Positions 1 to 8,602 are shown, counted from the stretch's first letter. The stretch: 35,924 nucleotides of DNA from CAZWXH01 sp964637725 (GCA_964637725.1 CAZWXH010000005.1:1-35924), one strand, 5' to 3'. Notes: generated by a model not told the origin, from the sequence alone. Made by a program: numbers and translations.

Positions 1-1008
1 GAAGATCAAAAAAGATTTATGCTTCACTATAATTTCCCTCAATTTTCCGTTGGGGAAACGGGAAGGTATGGAGCTCCAGGTCGTAGAGAAATAGGACATG
101 GTGCATTAGGAGAAAGAGCTTTAGCTCAAGTTATTCCTAGTGAAGATGAATTCCCATATACAATTCGTCTTGTTTCTGAAGTATTAGAATCAAATGGTTC
201 TTCTTCACAAGGTTCTATATGTGCATCTTCAATGGCTTTGATGGCTGCAGGTGTACCAATTACAAATCCAGTAAGTGGAGTTGCAATGGGACTTGTTAAA
301 AAAGGTGATGATTATACAATTTTAACTGATATTCAAGGTATGGAAGATCATTTAGGTGATATGGACTTTAAAGTTGCAGGTACTAAGAATGGTATTTGTG
401 CTTTACAAATGGATATTAAAATTGATGGTATAACAAAAGAAATCTTGCAAGAAGCTTTAGCGCAAGCAAAAGTGGGTAGACAAGTGATTATGGATAATAT
501 GTTAGGAGCTATCTCTGAAACAAGAGAACAATTAAGTGATTATGCACCTAAAGTATTTATGATGAGAATTGAACCAGAACAAATCAAAGATGTCATTGGA
601 CCTGGTGGTAAAAACATTAATGAAATCATTGAGAAATCAAATGATGTAAAAATTGATATTGAACAAGATGGTCGTGTCACTATTTATCATTTCGATCAAG
701 ATGCTATTAATAATGCTGCAAGATTAATCGAAAATATTGTTAAAAAAGCTGAAGTTGGAGAAGTTTATGACGGTAAAGTTGTAAGAGTTGAAGACAAGTA
801 TGCTTTTGTTGAAATATTTGAAGGAACAAATGGTTTCTTACATGTTGGAGATGTTGCACATGAAAGAACTGAAAAAGTATCTGATGTTTTAAAACTTGAT
901 GATGTTGTAAAGGTAAAAGTTATAAAAATTACTGATAAAGGTGTTAATGTTTCTAGAAAAGCATTATTACCTAGACCAGTTCAAGCAAAAGAAGAAAAAA
1001 GTGAATAA
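1..1008 (+). CDS. pnp: Polynucleotide phosphorylase, 5' truncated by window edge
   Basis: The reading frame is open from base 1, so the true start lies upstream; 335 residues of a protein usually near 700 are present. It begins inside the second RNase PH domain, with the family signature HYNFPQFSVGETG (residues 8-20 of the fragment) and RREIGHGALGERAL just after. A KH domain follows with DVIGPGGKNINEII near residues 196-209, then a C-terminal S1 domain ending in VNVSRKALL. PNPase degrades RNA 3' to 5' using phosphate and works in the mRNA decay machinery. The basic/acidic tail after S1 is short. The stop overlaps the GTG start of maf by 8 bases, so the two are probably cotranscribed. Confidence 0.97.
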   Translation, partial: EDQKRFMLHYNFPQFSVGETGRYGAPGRREIGHGALGERALAQVIPSEDEFPYTIRLVSEVLESNGSSSQGSICASSMALMAAGVPITNPVSGVAMGLVKKGDDYTILTDIQGMEDHLGDMDFKVAGTKNGICALQMDIKIDGITKEILQEALAQAKVGRQVIMDNMLGAISETREQLSDYAPKVFMMRIEPEQIKDVIGPGGKNINEIIEKSNDVKIDIEQDGRVTIYHFDQDAINNAARLIENIVKKAEVGEVYDGKVVRVEDKYAFVEIFEGTNGFLHVGDVAHERTEKVSDVLKLDDVVKVKVIKITDKGVNVSRKALLPRPVQAKEEKSE

Positions 1009-1561
1009 AATAATTTTGGCATCAACTTCGCCAAGAAGAAAAGAATTACTTGAAAAAGCAGGCATCGATTTTATAATCGATGCTTCTTCTATAGATGAAA
1101 CTATGGATGAAAATTTACCTTTACAAAAAAGACTTGAGAACTTAGCAGTACAGAAAGCTAAACCGATTCATGATCGATATCCTGATGATATCATTATTGG
1201 GGCTGATACAATTGTATATTTCGATAATCAAGTTATTGGAAAAGCGAAATCAGCTGATGAAGCAAAAAGGATATTATTAATGTTGTCTTCACATAAACAT
1301 TCTGTATATACAGCAGTTGCTATTTATTTTAAAGATGAGTTGATTACATTTGTTGATCAAACTGATGTCTATTTTAGGGACATTTCATTAGATTTAAATG
1401 ATTATATTCATTCAAATGAATGGCAAGGTAAAGCAGGCGCATATGGCATTCAAGGAACTGCTAATATGTTTGTTGAAAAAATTGTTGGTGATCGTGACAA
1501 TGTGATTGGATTACCAGTTAAAAGAGTGATTGAATTATTATATAAGAAGAATGCAATTTAG
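1001..1561 (+). CDS. maf: Maf family nucleoside triphosphate pyrophosphatase
   Basis: This 186-residue protein has the Maf N-terminal signature ILASTSPRRKELLEKAG (residues 4-20) and the acidic GADTIVYF motif around residues 66-73, which carries the catalytic Asp. The motif set fits the dTTP/UTP pyrophosphatase (YhdE-like) branch, which removes non-canonical or excess nucleotides; in Bacillus it is linked to septum inhibition. I chose the GTG at 1001 because family homology begins at once after it; upstream in-frame codons only give sequence encoded by the pnp 3' end in another frame. It overlaps pnp by 8 bases, implying translational coupling. In Bacillus maf sits next to radC; here it is detached and about 13 kb upstream of radC. 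Confidence 0.93.
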   Translation: MNKIILASTSPRRKELLEKAGIDFIIDASSIDETMDENLPLQKRLENLAVQKAKPIHDRYPDDIIIGADTIVYFDNQVIGKAKSADEAKRILLMLSSHKHSVYTAVAIYFKDELITFVDQTDVYFRDISLDLNDYIHSNEWQGKAGAYGIQGTANMFVEKIVGDRDNVIGLPVKRVIELLYKKNAI

Positions 1562-1622
1562 TATTCTTTTTTATATATGTTGTTGTATTTTTGATGTATT
1601 ATGTAAACGCATTCTTTTTTTG

Positions 1623-1651
1623 TTGTGTTTTGTTGTGGTTTTGATTATAAT
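1623..1651 (+). promoter_or_regulatory. Sigma-A type promoter of pfkA
   Basis: A -35 TTGTGT (1623-1628) and a -10 TATAAT (1646-1651) are separated by 17 bases. A second TATAAT overlaps at 1651-1656 but has no good -35 at the right distance. It lies in the gap between maf and pfkA and gives pfkA its own transcript. Confidence 0.7.
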
Positions 1652-1683
1652 ATAATGGTAGAAAAAAAGTGGAGGATATAGAT

Positions 1684-2802
1684 ATGGATAAAAAAGTAAA
1701 AAGAATAGCTTTACTATCTGGAGGGGGAGATTGCCCAGGTTTAAATGCTGTTATTAGAACAATTACAAAAACTGCAATTCGTAAACATGGTTGGGAAGTT
1801 ATTGGTTATGTTTATGGATATAGAGGATTATATAATAATGATTATATTGAATTAACTGAAGAAAAGGTTGAAAACATTTATAAAGAAGGTGGAACTATTT
1901 TATATAGTTCTAACAAAGATAACCTTTTTGATTATTTGGTTGATGATGGCCATGGTGGGAAAGTAAAAAAAGATGTTAGTGATATTGGTGTTCAAAACCT
2001 AAAGGATGCAGGTGTTGATGTTTTGGTTGTTTTAGGTGGCGATGGAACTTTAACAAGTGCTAGAGATTTTTCTCGAAAAGGTGTTAATGTTATTGGTGTT
2101 CCTAAAACAATGGACAATGATTTATCAAGTACTGATTTAACTTATGGTTTTATAAGTGCTATGAGTGTTGGTACTGAATTTATTGATCGTTTACAAACGA
2201 CTGCAAAATCTCATCATCGTGTTATATGTTGTGAATTGATGGGAAGAGATGCAGGGTGGATTGCTTTATATTCAGGATTGGCTGGAAATGCCGGTGTTTG
2301 TTTAATTCCTGAAATTCCTTTTACAATTGAAAACATTGCTAAACATATAGCAAAACGTGACGAAGAAGGTTATCCTTATACTGTTATAGCAGTTGCTGAA
2401 GGTGCTAAGTACGCAGATGGAACTAAAGTTATTGGTAAGATTGTAGAAGATTCACCTGATCCAGTACGTTATAGTGGTTTAGCTGCCAAAGTCGCTGATG
2501 ATTTAGAAGCTGTTGTTCCTAATCATGAAGTCCGTTCGGTAAATCCAGGACATATTATTCGTGGTGGTGATATTGCGCCTTATGATAGAATTCTTTCTAT
2601 TCGTTTTGGTGTCCATGCTTGCGAAATGATCAACAAAGGTCAATTCGGTAATGTGGCAACAATTCGTGGAGAAAACATGAGTTTTACATCACTTGAAGAA
2701 GTGATTGGTGATGCAAAAGTCGGTAAACAAAAATGTGTTGATCCTCAAGGTGAACTTGTCAATGCTGCAAAAGCTATTGGTGTTTCATTCGGTGATGAAT
2801 AA
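1684..2802 (+). CDS. pfkA: 6-phosphofructokinase
   Basis: This 372-residue member of the PFK-A family phosphorylates fructose 6-phosphate in glycolysis. Visible motifs are GGGDCPGLNAV (13-23) for nucleotide binding, GGDGTL (118-123), PKTMDND (140-146) with the catalytic Asp144, MGRDAGWIAL and the late GHIIRGGD substrate-binding segment. The phosphoryl-donor positions are mixed: Gly121 matches the ATP-dependent type, whereas Lys141 replaces the Gly of classical ATP enzymes and is typical of PPi-dependent and actinobacterial enzymes. ATP use is the better guess because the Gly site is considered decisive. I chose ATG 1684 over GTG 1669 because the GTGGAGG there is the ribosome binding site. It is monocistronic, with its own promoter and terminator. 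Length exceeds the usual ~320 of Bacillus PfkA, consistent with the longer subgroup. Confidence 0.93.
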   Translation: MDKKVKRIALLSGGGDCPGLNAVIRTITKTAIRKHGWEVIGYVYGYRGLYNNDYIELTEEKVENIYKEGGTILYSSNKDNLFDYLVDDGHGGKVKKDVSDIGVQNLKDAGVDVLVVLGGDGTLTSARDFSRKGVNVIGVPKTMDNDLSSTDLTYGFISAMSVGTEFIDRLQTTAKSHHRVICCELMGRDAGWIALYSGLAGNAGVCLIPEIPFTIENIAKHIAKRDEEGYPYTVIAVAEGAKYADGTKVIGKIVEDSPDPVRYSGLAAKVADDLEAVVPNHEVRSVNPGHIIRGGDIAPYDRILSIRFGVHACEMINKGQFGNVATIRGENMSFTSLEEVIGDAKVGKQKCVDPQGELVNAAKAIGVSFGDE

Positions 2803-2827
2803 AAGTCCAGAGATGGACTTTTTCTTT
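2802..2827 (+). terminator. Rho-independent terminator of pfkA
   Basis: AAAGTCC (2802-2808) pairs with GGACTTT (2815-2821) around a 6-base loop and runs into a T-rich stretch. It overlaps the last base of the pfkA stop codon. Confidence 0.85.
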
Positions 2828-2838
2828 ATTAAAAAAGA

Positions 2839-2867
2839 TTGCTTAAATATATATATTTTGTTAGAAT
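2839..2867 (+). promoter_or_regulatory. Predicted promoter of the TPR protein gene
   Basis: TTGCTT (2839-2844) and TAGAAT (2862-2867) are spaced by 17 bases. It lies just downstream of the pfkA terminator and about 28 bases before the next start codon. Confidence 0.5.
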
Positions 2868-2894
2868 TGCTAGTGAGTTTAGGAAGGTGAAAAT

Positions 2895-3818
2895 ATGGTT
2901 GATCAACTAATTAGTGAAGGGCAGTATCAAGATGCATTGTCTTTGTTAACTGATATAAATGACGAACAAACAAGATATTTAAGATTGGTTTGTTTAGTTG
3001 GTTTAAATGAGTATCAAAAAGCCAAGCAAGAAGGCTTAGTTGCTAAAGCAAATGCGAAAGAAACATACTATGATATTGTTTCTATGTATGTAACAACTTT
3101 AAAAGAGTTAGGTGAGTATGAGGAAGCAATTGATATATTAATTGAAGAACTATCAATGCCTTATGTTCCTTATCAATATGAAATGTTGTTTAATACGGCA
3201 TATGATGAATTGTTATTAGATAAACAAGAAGCCAACTATCAAGTAGAATCTAAAAATCAGATCTTTTCAATTGAAGAAATTGCTCAATTATTAAAGAATA
3301 AACAATGTAATGATGATCTTTTATATATGGCTATAGATCAATTACAACAATTAAATGTTCGTATGATTATTCCTGTTATACAAGATTATTTAATGAATCA
3401 AGACAATCATTTTTTTGCTAAAACTTTAATTATTGAAATCATGATTGATCAACAAGTAGATGAAGACTTTGAAGTTGATAAGTTCGGTCAAATTTATCAA
3501 ATAAACCCTAGCTATATGCCTCTTGTTTTACAACAAGAACAATATATGGGAGTTTATAAGTACTTAGAGAGTGGACTAGAAGATGATAACCCTAATTTAT
3601 TGCAACAATGCATCGAGTATTTAGAATACACGTTATATGCGATTTATCCTAGAGAAATCTATGAAGATGAATACAATGTTCTAGCAGCAGCAATTCATTA
3701 TTATGTTGCGACTTTACAATCAATGGAGATTGATATTGAAGAGCTAGAGGTTATATATTATTGTGGTAGAAATGAAATAGAACAGCAAGTTTTAGCACTC
3801 AAACAAATAGAGTGTTAA
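2895..3818 (+). CDS. TPR-repeat protein, YsoA-like
   Basis: This 307-residue protein has no signal peptide or membrane segment. The first half is made of helical pairs in TPR style, for example ISEGQYQDALSLLTD (6-20), then LNEYQKAKQEG, then LGEYEEAIDILIEE. The second half is rich in Asp, Glu, Gln and Tyr and less clearly repetitive. In Bacillus a TPR protein, YsoA, occupies this same position immediately upstream of tig, so positional orthology is likely although sequence identity could not be measured. TPR proteins are protein-interaction scaffolds; the partner is unknown. The start ATG follows GGAAGGTGA at a proper distance. The gene is separated from tig by a clear promoter, so the two need not be coexpressed. 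Confidence 0.75.
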   Translation: MVDQLISEGQYQDALSLLTDINDEQTRYLRLVCLVGLNEYQKAKQEGLVAKANAKETYYDIVSMYVTTLKELGEYEEAIDILIEELSMPYVPYQYEMLFNTAYDELLLDKQEANYQVESKNQIFSIEEIAQLLKNKQCNDDLLYMAIDQLQQLNVRMIIPVIQDYLMNQDNHFFAKTLIIEIMIDQQVDEDFEVDKFGQIYQINPSYMPLVLQQEQYMGVYKYLESGLEDDNPNLLQQCIEYLEYTLYAIYPREIYEDEYNVLAAAIHYYVATLQSMEIDIEELEVIYYCGRNEIEQQVLALKQIEC

Positions 3819-3823
3819 ATTAG

Positions 3824-3852
3824 TTGCAATATTAGAGTTATTCATGTATAAT
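3824..3852 (+). promoter_or_regulatory. Strong sigma-A promoter of tig
   Basis: TTGCAA (3824-3829) and TATAAT (3847-3852) are separated by exactly 17 bases. The predicted transcript starts near 3859, with GGAGGAAG as ribosome binding site ahead of ATG 3884. Confidence 0.85.
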
Positions 3853-3883
3853 AAAGCATGTTAAATTAATGGAGGAAGTATAA

Positions 3884-5164
3884 ATGAAAACTGTTTGTAA
3901 TAAACTAGAAAAATGTATGATTGAAGTGAAAGTAGAGTTCACTACAGAAGAATGGAAAGAAGCTCAAGATAAAGCGTTAAATAAGTTAGCTAAAAATGTA
4001 AAAATTGATGGATTTAGACAAGGGAAAGCTCCTATCAATATGATTAAATCAAGAATCGGAACTGCTGCTATTTTAGAAGAAGCAACTGATATTATTTTAC
4101 AAACAAGCTATGCTGGTATATTGGTAGATAATAACATTCAACCAGTTGGACAACCAGAAGTAAAAATTGATGAATTAACAAAAGAAGTATTAAAAGTCAC
4201 TGTCAATGCGCCTGTTGCTCCTGAAGTTAAATTAGGAAAATATAAAGGATTAGAAGTTAAAAAAGACAGTGTTAAAGTAACAAAAAAAGATGTTGATGCT
4301 GAATTAACAAATTATCAAAATCAATTTGCTGAATTGGTTATTAAAGAAAAAGGTAAAGTTGAAAACGGCGATACAGCTATTATCGATTTCGAAGGATTTA
4401 AAGATGGTGTTGCTTTTGATGGTGGAAAAGGTGAAAACCATCCATTAGAAATTGGTTCAGGATCATTTATTCCTGGTTTTGAAGAACAAGTTATTGATAT
4501 GAAAATTGATGAAGAAAAAGAAATTAATATTACTTTCCCTGAAAACTATCAAGCACCTGATTTAGCAGGAAAAGAAGTTGTTTTCAAAGTAAAAGTTCAT
4601 GAAATCAAATCTAAGGTATTACCTGCAATTGATGATGAACTCGCTAAAGATGTTAATATTGATGGAGTTGAAACATTAGCTGATTTAGAAACTTATACAA
4701 AAGAACAACTTAAGAATAAAAAAGAATCAGAAGCTGAAAGTAAATTTAGTGATGATGTATTTAAGGCAGTTGTTGAAAACACACCACTTGATGTACCAGA
4801 AGCAATGATTGAAACTGAAACTCAATCAATGGTTAGAGAAGTAGAACAAAACTTATCTCAACAAGGATTAAACATGGAATTATTCCAACAATTAACTGGG
4901 AAAACTATGGATGATGTAAAAGCAGAGATGAGAGAACAAGCTGAAAACCGTGTTAAATTTAATTTAATTCTTGCCGAAGTAGTAAAAGCAGAAAATATTG
5001 AAGTAACAGAAACAGAAGTAGATACTGAAATTACTGAAATCGCTTCTTATTATGGTAAAGAAGTTGATGAAGTGAAAAAGATTTTTGAAGGTCAATTACA
5101 ACAAATTAAAAATGATTTAGCAACTCGTAAAGCAGTTCAATTAATCAAAGATAATGTGAAATAA
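3884..5164 (+). CDS. tig: Trigger factor, ribosome-associated chaperone and prolyl isomerase
   Basis: This 426-residue protein has the usual trigger factor length and layout. The N-terminal ribosome-binding domain carries the GFRQGKAP signature (43-50), which docks near the exit tunnel. The middle FKBP-like domain is seen in GDTAIIDFEGFKDGVAF and the later SGSFIPGFEEQ segment. The long helical C-terminal chaperone domain runs from about residue 250 to the end. It binds nascent chains as they leave the ribosome. It sits directly upstream of lon, as in Bacillus, but clpX and lonB, which lie between them there, are absent. It has its own strong promoter and terminator and is therefore probably monocistronic. 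Confidence 0.97.
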   Translation: MKTVCNKLEKCMIEVKVEFTTEEWKEAQDKALNKLAKNVKIDGFRQGKAPINMIKSRIGTAAILEEATDIILQTSYAGILVDNNIQPVGQPEVKIDELTKEVLKVTVNAPVAPEVKLGKYKGLEVKKDSVKVTKKDVDAELTNYQNQFAELVIKEKGKVENGDTAIIDFEGFKDGVAFDGGKGENHPLEIGSGSFIPGFEEQVIDMKIDEEKEINITFPENYQAPDLAGKEVVFKVKVHEIKSKVLPAIDDELAKDVNIDGVETLADLETYTKEQLKNKKESEAESKFSDDVFKAVVENTPLDVPEAMIETETQSMVREVEQNLSQQGLNMELFQQLTGKTMDDVKAEMREQAENRVKFNLILAEVVKAENIEVTETEVDTEITEIASYYGKEVDEVKKIFEGQLQQIKNDLATRKAVQLIKDNVK

Positions 5165-5188
5165 GACGCTGCTATGCGTCTTGTTTTA
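5163..5188 (+). terminator. Terminator of tig
   Basis: AAGACGC (5163-5169) and GCGTCTT (5176-5182) form a 7-bp stem with a 6-base loop, followed by GTTTTATT. It overlaps the tig stop codon. Confidence 0.8.
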
Positions 5189-5204
5189 TTCAAATGCAAA
5201 GTCA

Positions 5205-5233
5205 TAGACAATAGATAGTGTTTTGTATATAAT
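5205..5233 (+). promoter_or_regulatory. Predicted promoter of lon
   Basis: TAGACA (5205-5210) and TATAAT (5228-5233) have a 17-base spacer. A second TATAAT lies at 5253-5258, but no -35 sits at the proper distance from it. No HrcA (CIRCE) or CtsR-type repeat was seen here, so there is no visible heat-shock operator. Confidence 0.6.
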
Positions 5234-5280
5234 GTTGATTATAGAATTGATATATAATGTTTTAAAAGGAGGTAATGAAT

Positions 5281-7605
5281 ATGGAAGAATTAGATATAGT
5301 AGTTGATTTACCTGTTGTATGTACAAGAGGTATGATTGTTTTTCCTGAACATGAATTATCTTTAGATGTTGGAAGAAGTTTTAGTCTAAAGGCGATTGAA
5401 AATAGTGTTAATGAACATGATGAAAACATTGTGTTTGTTTCTCAAATAAATCCACTTGATGAAAATGCTGATTTTGATCATGTTTATCATTATGGAACTT
5501 TATGTAAAGTAAAGAGAAGATTGAAAAGAGATAATCATGGGACTATTAAATTAACAGTAGAAGGACAAAAAAGAATTGAAATTTTAAGTTTAGAAGAAAG
5601 AAATGGATGTTTATATGCAAAGACTAGATATCTTGAAGATATTATTGGTGATAAAAACGAAGAAGTAGCATTGATTAGAAAAATTAGTGATCAAATGCAA
5701 TCTATGAGCAAGAATCTTCAAATGTTTCCTCGTGAAGTCTTCTCTAATATTTCTCAAGGAATGAAACCTAGTGCTTTAGCAGATACTATTGGTCAATATA
5801 TTAATGTTGAAATAGCAACTAAACAAAGTATATTAGCTGAATGTGATGTTAATAAACGTTTGCTTCTTGTACTTGCAAGTATGGAAGAAGAGAAAGTTAT
5901 TAATGAATTAGAAGAAAAAATTAATAATAAAGTTAAGGAAAGTATTGATGAGAATCAAAAAGAATACTATCTTAGAGAAAAACTTCGTGCTATTAAAGAA
6001 GAGTTGGGTGATACGCCAAACAAAGAAGATGACACTGAAGCTATTTTAAAAGAATTGGATGCTCATCCATATCCGGAATATATTAAAGAAAAAGTCAAAG
6101 AAGAGTTAAGACGTTATGATATGATGCCTGCGGCTTCTTCAGAAGCCAATGTTGTTCGTACTTATATTGATTGGGTTTTAAAAACACCTTGGTATCAACA
6201 AACAGAAGATACTGATGATATATCAATTGTTGAAAAAGTATTGGATGAAGATCATTTTGGTTTAGAGAAACCTAAAGAAAGAATTGTTGAACATTTAGCT
6301 GTTAAACAAATGACTCAATCTTTAAATGCGCCTATTATATGTTTAGTAGGTCCACCAGGAGTAGGAAAGACTTCTATCTCAAAATCAATTGCAAGAGCAT
6401 TAGGCAGAAAGTTTGTAAAAGCATCACTTGGTGGTGTTAAAGATGAAGCTGAAGTTAGAGGTCATCGTAGAACTTACTTAGGTTCAATGCCTGGTAGAAT
6501 TATTCAAGGTATGAAAAAAGCCGGAGTCATTAATCCAGTATTCTTACTTGATGAAATTGATAAAATGTCAAGTGATTATAAAGGTGATCCAACAAGTGCA
6601 ATGCTTGAAGTTTTAGATCCTGAACAAAATCAATTTTTCTCAGATAATTATTTAGAAGAACCTTATGATTTATCTAAAGTACTCTTTATTGCTACTGCAA
6701 ATGATTTAGGAAGTATTCCTGAACCATTAAGAGATCGTTTAGAAATCATTGAAATATCTTCATATACAGAACAAGAAAAATTACAGATTGCTCAAAACCA
6801 CTTGTTAAAAAAGGAAATTGAGTTACATGGCTTGAATTCTCAACAAGTTTTAATATCTGATGAGACTATGATGTATATAGTTCGACATTATACAAGGGAA
6901 TCTGGGGTGAGACAATTAGAAAGATTAATTGCTCAGATATGTCGAAAGTCAGTATTAAAAATATTAAAGAATAAAGATTTGATTGTTGATCTTAAAATTA
7001 CTGATCTTGAGGATTTCTTAGGAAAAGCACCATTTGAACATACAAGAAAAATGGACAAACCACAAATTGGGGTTGTCACTGGTATGGCATATACTCAATA
7101 TGGTGGAGATATTCTACCTATTGAAGTGAATCATTTTAATGGAACTGGTCAGTTTATAATTACTGGTCAATTAGGTGATGTTATGAAAGAATCTGCATCA
7201 ATTGCTTTAGACTATATGAAAGCAAATCGTGATAAATATGGACTACAAGAAATTGCATTTGATAAAGAAGATATTCACATTCACGTGCCTGAAGGGGCTG
7301 TTAAAAAAGATGGACCAAGTGCTGGAGTCACTTTAACAACTGCCATCTTATCTGCTTTTAGTAATCGAGCTGTAAGAGATGATGTTGCCATGACAGGTGA
7401 AATTACATTAAGAGGTCAAGTCTTACCGATAGGTGGCTTAAAAGAAAAATCAATATCGGCACATCGTAGTGGGATTAAAACAATTATTATCCCTAAAGAT
7501 AATGCAAAAGATATCGACGATATTCCAAAGTCAGTTCAAAAAGATTTAGATATTGTTTTAGCTGATCATATTGATCAAGTGATTGAACATGCGTTTATAA
7601 AATAG
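5281..7605 (+). CDS. lon: ATP-dependent protease Lon (LonA)
   Basis: This 774-residue protein matches LonA. The N-terminal substrate-binding domain opens with LDIVVDLPVVCTRGMIVFPE. A coiled region follows, then the AAA+ module with Walker A GPPGVGKT starting at residue 357 and Walker B FLLDEIDK. The C-terminal serine protease has the Ser-Lys dyad: Ser680 in KDGPSAGV and Lys723 in GGLKEK, positions almost identical to the E. coli enzyme. It degrades misfolded and regulatory proteins in the cytoplasm using ATP. I chose ATG 5281 rather than 5275 because the AAAAGGAGG site is 8 bases from the former and only 2 from the latter. The gene is followed by a terminator and then engB; in Bacillus lonA and ysxC are likewise adjacent. 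Confidence 0.98.
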   Translation: MEELDIVVDLPVVCTRGMIVFPEHELSLDVGRSFSLKAIENSVNEHDENIVFVSQINPLDENADFDHVYHYGTLCKVKRRLKRDNHGTIKLTVEGQKRIEILSLEERNGCLYAKTRYLEDIIGDKNEEVALIRKISDQMQSMSKNLQMFPREVFSNISQGMKPSALADTIGQYINVEIATKQSILAECDVNKRLLLVLASMEEEKVINELEEKINNKVKESIDENQKEYYLREKLRAIKEELGDTPNKEDDTEAILKELDAHPYPEYIKEKVKEELRRYDMMPAASSEANVVRTYIDWVLKTPWYQQTEDTDDISIVEKVLDEDHFGLEKPKERIVEHLAVKQMTQSLNAPIICLVGPPGVGKTSISKSIARALGRKFVKASLGGVKDEAEVRGHRRTYLGSMPGRIIQGMKKAGVINPVFLLDEIDKMSSDYKGDPTSAMLEVLDPEQNQFFSDNYLEEPYDLSKVLFIATANDLGSIPEPLRDRLEIIEISSYTEQEKLQIAQNHLLKKEIELHGLNSQQVLISDETMMYIVRHYTRESGVRQLERLIAQICRKSVLKILKNKDLIVDLKITDLEDFLGKAPFEHTRKMDKPQIGVVTGMAYTQYGGDILPIEVNHFNGTGQFIITGQLGDVMKESASIALDYMKANRDKYGLQEIAFDKEDIHIHVPEGAVKKDGPSAGVTLTTAILSAFSNRAVRDDVAMTGEITLRGQVLPIGGLKEKSISAHRSGIKTIIIPKDNAKDIDDIPKSVQKDLDIVLADHIDQVIEHAFIK

Positions 7606-7629
7606 AGTCATCGTATTGACTCTATTTTT
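7601..7629 (+). terminator. Terminator or attenuator between lon and engB
   Basis: A perfect 10-bp stem, AATAGAGTCA (7601-7610) with TGACTCTATT (7617-7626), has a 6-base loop and ends in TTTTT. engB starts only 15 bases further on and has no visible promoter of its own, so partial readthrough is likely. Confidence 0.8.
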
Positions 7630-7643
7630 CAGGAGGATATAAA

Positions 7644-8234
7644 ATGTATAAAATAAATAAAGTTGAATTTATGCTTTGTGCTGCTTGGAAGATACAATGG
7701 CCTGATAATACATTGCCTGAAATTTGTATGGCAGGAAGAAGTAATGTAGGAAAATCTAGTCTCATCAATACCATCACTAATCACAGTAAGTTGGCGAAGG
7801 TGTCTGGAACACCGGGGAAAACACGCACACTTAACTTCTTTAATATAAACGATGAACTTCGTTTAGTGGACGTGCCAGGATATGGTTATGCAAAAGTCAA
7901 TGATAAAATCAAAGAGAGTTTTGGTGATATGATTGATACATATCTTAAAGATCGTGATAATCTCAAAGGTCTTGTTTTGATTGTAGATTACCGACACAAA
8001 CCAACACATGATGATATTGGTATGTATGAATATGCTAAGTATTATCATATTCCTGTTATTGTTGTTGCTACAAAAGAAGATAAAATAAAAAGAAATGACT
8101 TAAAAAAGAATGAGAAATTAATTAAAGAGACTTTGAAATTTCATCCTAACGACTCATTTATACCATTTTCTAGTTTGAGTAAAACAGGAATTGATAATGT
8201 TTGGGATGCAATTATAGAATTATGTCATCGCTAA
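7644..8234 (+). CDS. ysxC: Ribosome-assembly GTPase EngB/YsxC
   Basis: This 196-residue TRAFAC GTPase has family-typical length. G1 is GRSNVGKSS (31-39), followed by the conserved GTPGKTRTLNFF segment, G3 VDVPGYGYAKV, and G4 TKEDK; the VDVPGYGYA form of G3 is characteristic of EngB. It is needed for maturation of the 50S subunit and is essential in Bacillus. The ribosome binding site AGGAGGA lies just after the lon terminator. The neighbouring lon gene is the same as in Bacillus. What follows differs: the heme biosynthesis genes expected downstream in Bacillus are missing, and a PTS component is there instead. Confidence 0.97.
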   Translation: MYKINKVEFMLCAAWKIQWPDNTLPEICMAGRSNVGKSSLINTITNHSKLAKVSGTPGKTRTLNFFNINDELRLVDVPGYGYAKVNDKIKESFGDMIDTYLKDRDNLKGLVLIVDYRHKPTHDDIGMYEYAKYYHIPVIVVATKEDKIKRNDLKKNEKLIKETLKFHPNDSFIPFSSLSKTGIDNVWDAIIELCHR

Positions 8235-8275
8235 TTTGTTTGTAGTTATATATAATCATATATGGGGGGATAAAT

Positions 8276-8584
8276 ATGTTAAATATTATATTATGTTGTG
8301 CATCGGGGATGTCAACAAGTCTATTAGTTGAAAAAATGAAGAAATCAGCACATCAACAAAACATCAAGGTTGATATTTGGGCTGTAAGTACTGAAGAAAT
8401 AAAAGACAATGCTTTAAAAGCCGATGTTATTTTACTTGGACCACAAGTAAGATACGCAAAAAAACGTATTGAAGATGATGCTAATGGTGTACCTGTTGCA
8501 CATATTGGGATGCGTGAATATGGAATGATGAATGGGGAAGCTGTTTTAAAGCAAGCAATTGAAATGATTGAAAAGAAACACTAA
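8276..8584 (+). CDS. PTS system lactose/cellobiose-type EIIB component, orphan
   Basis: This is a 102-residue stand-alone EIIB of the lactose/cellobiose (chitobiose) family. The phosphate-binding loop reads CCASGMSTSLLV (7-18), with Cys8 as the probable phosphorylated residue in the C-x-x-G-M-S-T motif. Later family blocks are ADVILLGPQVRYA and VPVAHIGMREYGMMNG. EIIB receives phosphate from EIIA and passes it to a sugar at EIIC. No EIIA, EIIC, glycosidase or antiterminator gene lies nearby, so the sugar cannot be predicted. It has GGGGGGA upstream as ribosome binding site and its own terminator downstream. I could not find a convincing promoter for it. It may serve transporters encoded elsewhere or act as a regulator. 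Confidence 0.9.
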   Translation: MLNIILCCASGMSTSLLVEKMKKSAHQQNIKVDIWAVSTEEIKDNALKADVILLGPQVRYAKKRIEDDANGVPVAHIGMREYGMMNGEAVLKQAIEMIEKKH

Positions 8585-8602
8585 TTGTTGTTTCTTTTTT
8601 TC
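8571..8602 (+). terminator. Terminator of the PTS EIIB gene
   Basis: AAAAGAAACA (8571-8580) pairs with TGTTTCTTTT (8589-8598) around an 8-base loop and continues in T residues to 8600. It overlaps the stop codon and directly abuts the -35 element of the next promoter. Confidence 0.8.

Noticed and set aside
1547..1616. Inverted repeat AAGAATGC / GCATTCTT after maf
   Set aside because: The arms match perfectly but are separated by a 54-base loop and one arm is inside the maf coding region; too loose to call a terminator.
5253..5258. Second TATAAT before lon as an additional promoter
   Set aside because: No -35-like hexamer 16-18 bases upstream; kept only as a remark.
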